From the NCBI RefSeq assembly GCF_004522105.1, contig NZ_SPUJ01000010.1, positions 1-64,000 on the forward strand: a stretch of 64,000 nt of DNA, read 5' to 3'. Origin of the DNA: Nocardioides sp. 1609 (GTDB lineage: Bacteria; Actinomycetota; Actinomycetes; Propionibacteriales; Nocardioidaceae). Shown here piece after piece: positions 60,284-64,000 of the stretch (positions are counted from its first letter, which is position 1; the number at the start of each line of letters is the position of its first letter). The position numbers and the translations under genes are program-made. Under the pieces are notes generated by a model. That model searched no databases. It saw nothing but the letters and a program-made list of their open reading frames with translations, and was not told the origin of the DNA.

Positions 60284-60909
60284 CAGCGCTTCGCCTCCAC
60301 GGTGCCGGCCGGGAGCAGGTCGTTGGCCCGCACGTAGTCGGACAGCATGTCGCGCAGCTGCCGGCGACCGCGGTGCAGCCGTGACATCACGGTCCCGATG
60401 GGCGTCTCCATGATCTCGGCGATCTCCTTGTAGGCGAATCCTTCGACGTCGGCGAGGTACACCGCGAGCCGGAACTCCTCGGGGAGCCGCTGGAGGGCGT
60501 CCTTGACCTGCGAGTCGGGCAGGTGCTCGAGGGCTTCCATCTCGGCCGACCGCAGGCCCGTGGAGGTGTGCGACTCGGCGCGGGCGAGCTGCCAGTCCTC
60601 GACGTCCTCGGACATCGACTGCTGCGGCTGCCGCTGCTTCTTGCGGTAGTTGTTGATGAAGGTGTTGGTCAGGATGCGGTACAGCCAGGCCTTCAGGTTG
60701 GTGCCGGGGCGGAACTGGTGGAAGGCGGAGTACGCCTTCGCGAACGTCTCCTGCACCAGGTCCTCGGCGTCGGCCGGGTTGCGCGTCATCCGCATCGCGG
60801 CGGAGTACAGCTGGTCCAGGAAGGGCAGGGCGTCACGCTCGAAGCGCAACGACCGCTCCGCGTCGGTCTCGGTGTCGAGGTCGACGACCTCGGGCTCGAT
60901 CTCAGTCAT
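60283..60909 (-). CDS. sigR: ECF sigma factor SigR/SigH (oxidative and disulphide stress)
   Basis: 208 residues from ATG 60909. Region 2 is MRMTRNPADAEDLVQETFAK, then AYSAFHQFRPGTNLKAWLYR. Region 4 is EFRLAVYLADVEGFAYKEIA and MSRLHRGRRQLR. An upstream in-frame start (ATG 60987, or GTG 60990) would give a form 26 residues longer. This is close to the SigR' isoform of Streptomyces, and the SigR-type promoter at 61000-61026 begins transcription next to that start. Paired with rsrA. Confidence 0.93.
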   Translation of the reverse strand: MTEIEPEVVDLDTETDAERSLRFERDALPFLDQLYSAAMRMTRNPADAEDLVQETFAKAYSAFHQFRPGTNLKAWLYRILTNTFINNYRKKQRQPQQSMSEDVEDWQLARAESHTSTGLRSAEMEALEHLPDSQVKDALQRLPEEFRLAVYLADVEGFAYKEIAEIMETPIGTVMSRLHRGRRQLRDMLSDYVRANDLLPAGTVEAKR

Positions 60910-60999
60910 CAGGTCCCAGCGTACGCCGCCCGGACCAGGACCGAGGTCACTGGCCGCACGGCGCTCGGGACGCTCCAGGGTTGCCATCACGTCAAGGTG

Positions 61000-61026
61000 A
61001 ACGTCTCACCCCCAGGAGCCATTCCC
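61000..61026 (-). promoter_or_regulatory. SigR-type autoregulatory promoter
   Basis: On the minus strand GGGAAT (plus 61021-61026), 18-bp spacer and GTT (plus 61000-61002) match the SigR/SigH consensus GGAAT-N18-GTT. It lies inside the 3' end of the hydrolase gene, and the expected TSS is about 60993, next to the upstream sigR start. Confidence 0.8.
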
Positions 61027-61656
61027 GGCGATCTCCCGGACGATCCACTCCAGCGTCGACTCGACCAGGATCTCGAGCGCGACGTCCTGGGTCACCGGGC
61101 CGCGGGCGGGCACCTTGAAGCCGTGGTCGCCGCCGGGGATGACGGCCATGTCGATGTCGTCTGGGAACTCCTCGGGCGTGCCCATCGTGTCGCGCTCGCC
61201 CTGGACGACGAGCGTGGCGACCCGGGTGCGGCGCAGCTCGTCGAGCCGGGACTTCTCGGGCCGGCCGGGCGGGTGCAGCGGGAAGGCGAGGGCCAGGCAG
61301 CCGACCGCGCCGAGCCGCTTCGCCGTCCGTGCGGCCGACCGGGCGCCGGCGGAGCGGCCACCGACGACGAGCGGCGTGCGGGTGCGGAGCCGGTCGGCGC
61401 CTGCGACGAGAGCGGCGTCGAGGGTGGCCGGGGCGGTCGCGACCTTGCGGCCGGCCCGCTTCCACGGCTGCTCGAACCGGACGACCGTCACGTCGTTGCG
61501 CGGGAGCGCGGAGGCGAGGGCCTCCAGGTCGCGGGTGTCGATGCCGGCCCCGGCGCCGTGCCCGAGCAGCACCGTCGCGATCGGCCGGCGCGCGCGGTCG
61601 ATCACCAGCCGGCCCTCCCCGTGCGGGGTGTCGACGAGGAGGTCGGACCGGGTCAC
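61006..61656 (-). CDS. Alpha/beta hydrolase (KANL3/Tex30-like)
   Basis: 216 residues from GTG 61656. Oxyanion-hole region VLLGHGAGAGID, nucleophile elbow VVGGRSAGARSA, Asp in GERDTMGTPEEF and His in GGDHGF. The start overlaps the SRAP gene stop (GTGA). Its 3' end contains the SigR promoter. The substrate is unknown. Confidence 0.85.
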   Translation of the reverse strand: MTRSDLLVDTPHGEGRLVIDRARRPIATVLLGHGAGAGIDTRDLEALASALPRNDVTVVRFEQPWKRAGRKVATAPATLDAALVAGADRLRTRTPLVVGGRSAGARSAARTAKRLGAVGCLALAFPLHPPGRPEKSRLDELRRTRVATLVVQGERDTMGTPEEFPDDIDMAVIPGGDHGFKVPARGPVTQDVALEILVESTLEWIVREIAGNGSWG

Positions 61657-62405
61657 AGCAGGGTCTCCTCGAGGGGCAGCGGCTCGATGAGCTCGGGGCC
61701 GTTGTTGCGCACGTTGCCGACGGCGGCCGACACCGGGTAGGCCTCGAGCCGTCCCGGCGCGGCCGGGACGAGCAGCCCGAGGAGGGCGTCCGGCGGGGTC
61801 GTCGGGTCGAGCCACCGACCCCACCGGTCCGGCTCCACCATCAACGGCATCCGGTCGTGGATCCGGCCGACGTCGTCCTCGGCGTCGGTGGTGATGACGG
61901 TGCAGGTCCAGCGGAACCGGGCCGGGTCGTCGTCGCCGCGGGTCGGGTCGCGCCAGATCTCGTAGAGCCCGGCCATGGCGAGCGTGCCGTGGTCCTTCGG
62001 GCGGATGAAGAAGGGTTGCTTGCGGGGCTTGCCGCCGGTGGTCGACCCGGCGGTCTCGTACCACTCGAAGTAGCCGTCGGCCGGCAGCAGGCAGCGCCGC
62101 TTCGCGAACGCCCGGCGGAAGGACGGCTTCTCGGCCACCGTCTCCATCCGGGCGTTGATCATCCGGCTCCCGATCGAGGGATCCTTCGCCCACGACGGCA
62201 CCAGCCCCCAGCGCAGCGTCCGCAGCTGGCGGGTCGGCGGCTCGTCGCTGTCCCGCGACGGCGGCCGCTCGACCACGGCGTAGACGTCCTTGGTGGGAGC
62301 GACGTTGAAGTCGGGCTCGAGCGGCTTCTCGACCCGGCTCTCGACGACCTCGAACTCCTCGACGAGGTCGTCGGGCTGGCGGCTCGACGCGTACCTCCCA
62401 CACAT
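61653..62405 (-). CDS. SRAP (HMCES/YedK) abasic-site DNA-protein crosslinker
   Basis: 250 residues from ATG 62405. The catalytic Cys2 in MCGRYASS is exposed after Met removal. DFNVAPTKDVYAV is the Asn-containing strand and RIHDRMPLM the conserved His loop. RMINARMETVAEKPSFRRAF and RRCLLPADGYFEWYE match the family. It shields abasic sites in single-stranded DNA. Adjacent to aroA and the SigR locus, as Rv3226c is in M. tuberculosis. Confidence 0.92.
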   Translation of the reverse strand: MCGRYASSRQPDDLVEEFEVVESRVEKPLEPDFNVAPTKDVYAVVERPPSRDSDEPPTRQLRTLRWGLVPSWAKDPSIGSRMINARMETVAEKPSFRRAFAKRRCLLPADGYFEWYETAGSTTGGKPRKQPFFIRPKDHGTLAMAGLYEIWRDPTRGDDDPARFRWTCTVITTDAEDDVGRIHDRMPLMVEPDRWGRWLDPTTPPDALLGLLVPAAPGRLEAYPVSAAVGNVRNNGPELIEPLPLEETLL

Positions 62406-62535
62406 GGCGCTCACCCTAGTGGCGCGACGCGAGGTGCAGGAGCCCCCGGTGAACCCGGTGAACCCTCGGACCGCCACCGCGCGCGACGCCTGGAGGGATG
62501 GACGGACGCCGGCGGGGATCGCATAGGTTGGACCC

Positions 62536-63060
62536 ATGAGTCTCAGCCGTCTGATCGCCCGTCCGCTCCTGGCCTCCGGGTTCGTGTTCGGTGCCGTGAA
62601 CGCCCTGCGCAACGCCGACGTCGTCGCCGCGAAGGCGAAGCGGGTCACCGACAAGGTCGTCCCGCTCGTCCAGGGCAAGGGCGTTCCGGTCCCGTCGGAC
62701 CCCCTGACCCTGGTGCGCATCAACGCCGGCGTCCAGATCGTCGGTGCGCTGGCCGTCGGCACCGGGCGGGCGCCGCGCCTCGGCGCCACCGCGCTGGCCC
62801 TGTCGATGATCCCGACCACGGTCGCCGGGCACGCGTTCTGGGCCGAGACGACCCCCGAGGGCAAGAACACCCAGCGCCTGCAGTTCTTCAAGAACGCCTC
62901 GATGCTCGGCGGCGCGATCATCGCGGCCGGCGACACCGACGGGAAGCCGGGCGTCGCCTGGCGTGCCCGCCGCGTGGCCAAGGACGCCCGTCGCGAGGCC
63001 AAGCACCTCGCCGTCTCGGCCAAGCGCGAGGCCAAGCTCGCCAAGGCCAAGGTGTCCTGA
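62536..63060 (+). CDS. DoxX-family membrane protein
   Basis: 174 residues from ATG 62536. It opens with the family RLIARPLLASGFVFGAVNAL and contains INAGVQIVGALAVGTGRAPR, ALALSMIPTTVAGHAFW and KNASMLGGAIIAAG, four TM helices. A basic tail with Lys/Arg/Glu/Ala repeats (about 40 residues) follows. DoxX proteins are implicated in redox membrane complexes. One base before the aroA start codon (63062). Confidence 0.85.
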   Translation: MSLSRLIARPLLASGFVFGAVNALRNADVVAAKAKRVTDKVVPLVQGKGVPVPSDPLTLVRINAGVQIVGALAVGTGRAPRLGATALALSMIPTTVAGHAFWAETTPEGKNTQRLQFFKNASMLGGAIIAAGDTDGKPGVAWRARRVAKDARREAKHLAVSAKREAKLAKAKVS

Positions 63061-63061
63061 C

Positions 63062-64000
63062 TTGGCCCAGCAGTCGGTGCAGCAGTCGGTGCAGCAGCCG
63101 GTCGATCCGTGGCCGGCACCCCGGTTCCACGACGCGGTCGACGCCGTGGTGTCCCTGCCCGGCAGCAAGTCGCTGGCCAACCGCGCGCTCGTGCTCGCCG
63201 CGATCTCCGACGGCCCGTCGGTCGTGCGGCGCGCCCTCCGCTCGCGCGACACCCTGCTGATGGCCGCGGGACTGACCGCGCTCGGCTCCGCGGTCGACAC
63301 CTCCGGTGACGACTGGGTCGTCACTCCGGGCGGGTTCACCTCCGACGCCGTGATCGACTGCGGCCTCGCCGGCACGGTGATGCGCTTCGTGCCGCCGGTC
63401 GCGGGGCTGTCGTCGGGCACGGTCGAGTTCGACGGCGACCCCCACATGCGCAGTCGCCCGATCGGCGAGGTGCTGCTCGCGCTGCGCGCGCTCGGCGTCG
63501 ACGTGCGCGACGGGTCGCGGGGCTCGCTGCCGTTCGCGATCCACGGCTCGGGCTCGGTGCGTGGCGGGACCGTGGTGATCGACGCCTCCGCGTCCTCGCA
63601 GTTCGTCTCCGCCCTGCTCCTCGCCGGCGCCCGGTTCGACGAGGGCGTCGACGTGCGCCACGACGGCAAGCCGGTGCCGTCGCTCCCCCACATCGACATG
63701 ACGGTCGCCGTGCTGCGCGAGAACGGCGTCCACGTCGACGACTCCGAGGCCAACCGCTGGGCCGTCGCGCCCGGTCCGGTGAAGGCGGTCGACCGCACGA
63801 TCGAGCCCGACCTGTCGAACGCCGCCCCGTTCCTCGCGCTCGCCGCGGTCACCGGCGGCTCCGTCACCGTGCGCGACTGGCCGGAGTCGACCACCCAGCC
63901 CGGTGACGAGCTGCGCTCGATCCTGGCGCTGATGGGCTGCGAGGTCGACCGGACCGCCGACGGCCTGCGGGTCACCGGCCCCGACCGGCTCGCCGGGGTC
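63062..64000 (+). CDS. aroA: 3-phosphoshikimate 1-carboxyvinyltransferase (truncated by the window edge)
   Basis: The first 313 codons of EPSP synthase, continuing past base 64000. TTG 63062 follows the doxX stop by one base (later GTG codons at 63077 and 63089 are alternatives). Substrate motifs: PGSKSLANRALVLAAISDGP (phosphoshikimate Lys), DGDPHMRSRPIGEVL, SASSQFVSALLLAGARF and EPDLSNAAPFLALAAVTGGS. It makes EPSP in the shikimate pathway. Downstream of SRAP/sigR, as Rv3227 is in M. tuberculosis. A 12-bp repeat encodes Val-Gln-Gln-Ser near the start. Confidence 0.93.
   Translation, partial: MAQQSVQQSVQQPVDPWPAPRFHDAVDAVVSLPGSKSLANRALVLAAISDGPSVVRRALRSRDTLLMAAGLTALGSAVDTSGDDWVVTPGGFTSDAVIDCGLAGTVMRFVPPVAGLSSGTVEFDGDPHMRSRPIGEVLLALRALGVDVRDGSRGSLPFAIHGSGSVRGGTVVIDASASSQFVSALLLAGARFDEGVDVRHDGKPVPSLPHIDMTVAVLRENGVHVDDSEANRWAVAPGPVKAVDRTIEPDLSNAAPFLALAAVTGGSVTVRDWPESTTQPGDELRSILALMGCEVDRTADGLRVTGPDRLAGV

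Noticed and set aside
63109..63309. A 66-codon plus-strand frame within aroA
   Set aside because: Out-of-frame shadow of aroA.

Overview
This is a high-GC actinobacterial chromosome segment. The combination of WhiB1, a SigR/RsrA thiol-stress pair, the 24-residue ribosomal protein bL37, a nickel superoxide dismutase with its dedicated peptidase, PdtaS and a DesA3-type desaturase points to Actinomycetia. The overall style suggests a Nocardioides-like member of the Propionibacteriales, but the genus is an inference. Most of the window is ordinary core chromosome. The main accessory region is a 6.3-kb integrated element at about 6.7-13.1 kb.

Layout. 1-420: promoter and leader of an rRNA operon transcribed leftwards out of the window. 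0.4-6.5 kb: FMN alpha-hydroxyacid oxidase, tyrS, a membrane Ser/Thr kinase with an HPt protein, and an anti-sigma-like membrane protein coupled to a SigE-family sigma factor. 6.7-13.1 kb: a mobile element inserted in a CAU-anticodon tRNA gene. It is flanked by a 77-bp direct repeat and carries a tyrosine integrase, an Xis-like protein, a rep-like gene with an internal iteron-like cluster, a chain of overlapping small genes and one cargo gene of unknown function. Degenerate copies of the integrase end and of the 412-residue gene end mark an earlier related insertion. 13.2-18.9 kb: frameshifted lipoprotein, MBL hydrolase, LytR-CpsA-Psr protein, PIG-L deacetylase, VOC protein and nhaA with a structured leader.

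18.9-23.5 kb: GNAT, an MmyB-like regulator divergent from an SDR, a decayed patch with an IS110 transposase remnant, two small exported or membrane proteins and tRNA-Asn. 23.5-33.7 kb: dnaG, 2-hydroxyacid dehydrogenase, dgt, a secreted SH3-like/peptidase-like protein, dus, glycyl-tRNA synthetase and small enzymes. 33.7-36.8 kb: desaturase and its electron-transfer reductase under a divergent FabR/DesT-like TetR regulator with a perfect 12-4-12 palindrome. 36.8-46.9 kb: amidase, two dehydrogenases, zwf, malic enzyme, the divergent sodX/sodN pair, a lipoprotein, and a cytochrome b561-molybdopterin oxidoreductase fusion.

47.0-53.5 kb: a tightly overlapped glycosyltransferase/DUF2064/methyltransferase operon, a GT-C-like membrane protein, a sugar epimerase and an anti-sigma/SigB-F-type sigma operon behind a SigB-type promoter. 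53.7-64.0 kb: whiB1, pdtaS, DUF2785 protein, TPP enzyme, GNAT, thioesterase, bL37, rsrA, sigR (with a clear SigR-type promoter), hydrolase, SRAP protein, DoxX and aroA, which runs off the right edge. The order whiB1-pdtaS-...-rsrA-sigR-...-SRAP-aroA, with the desA3/reductase pair in the same window, parallels the Rv3219-Rv3230 neighbourhood of Mycobacterium tuberculosis as I recall it.
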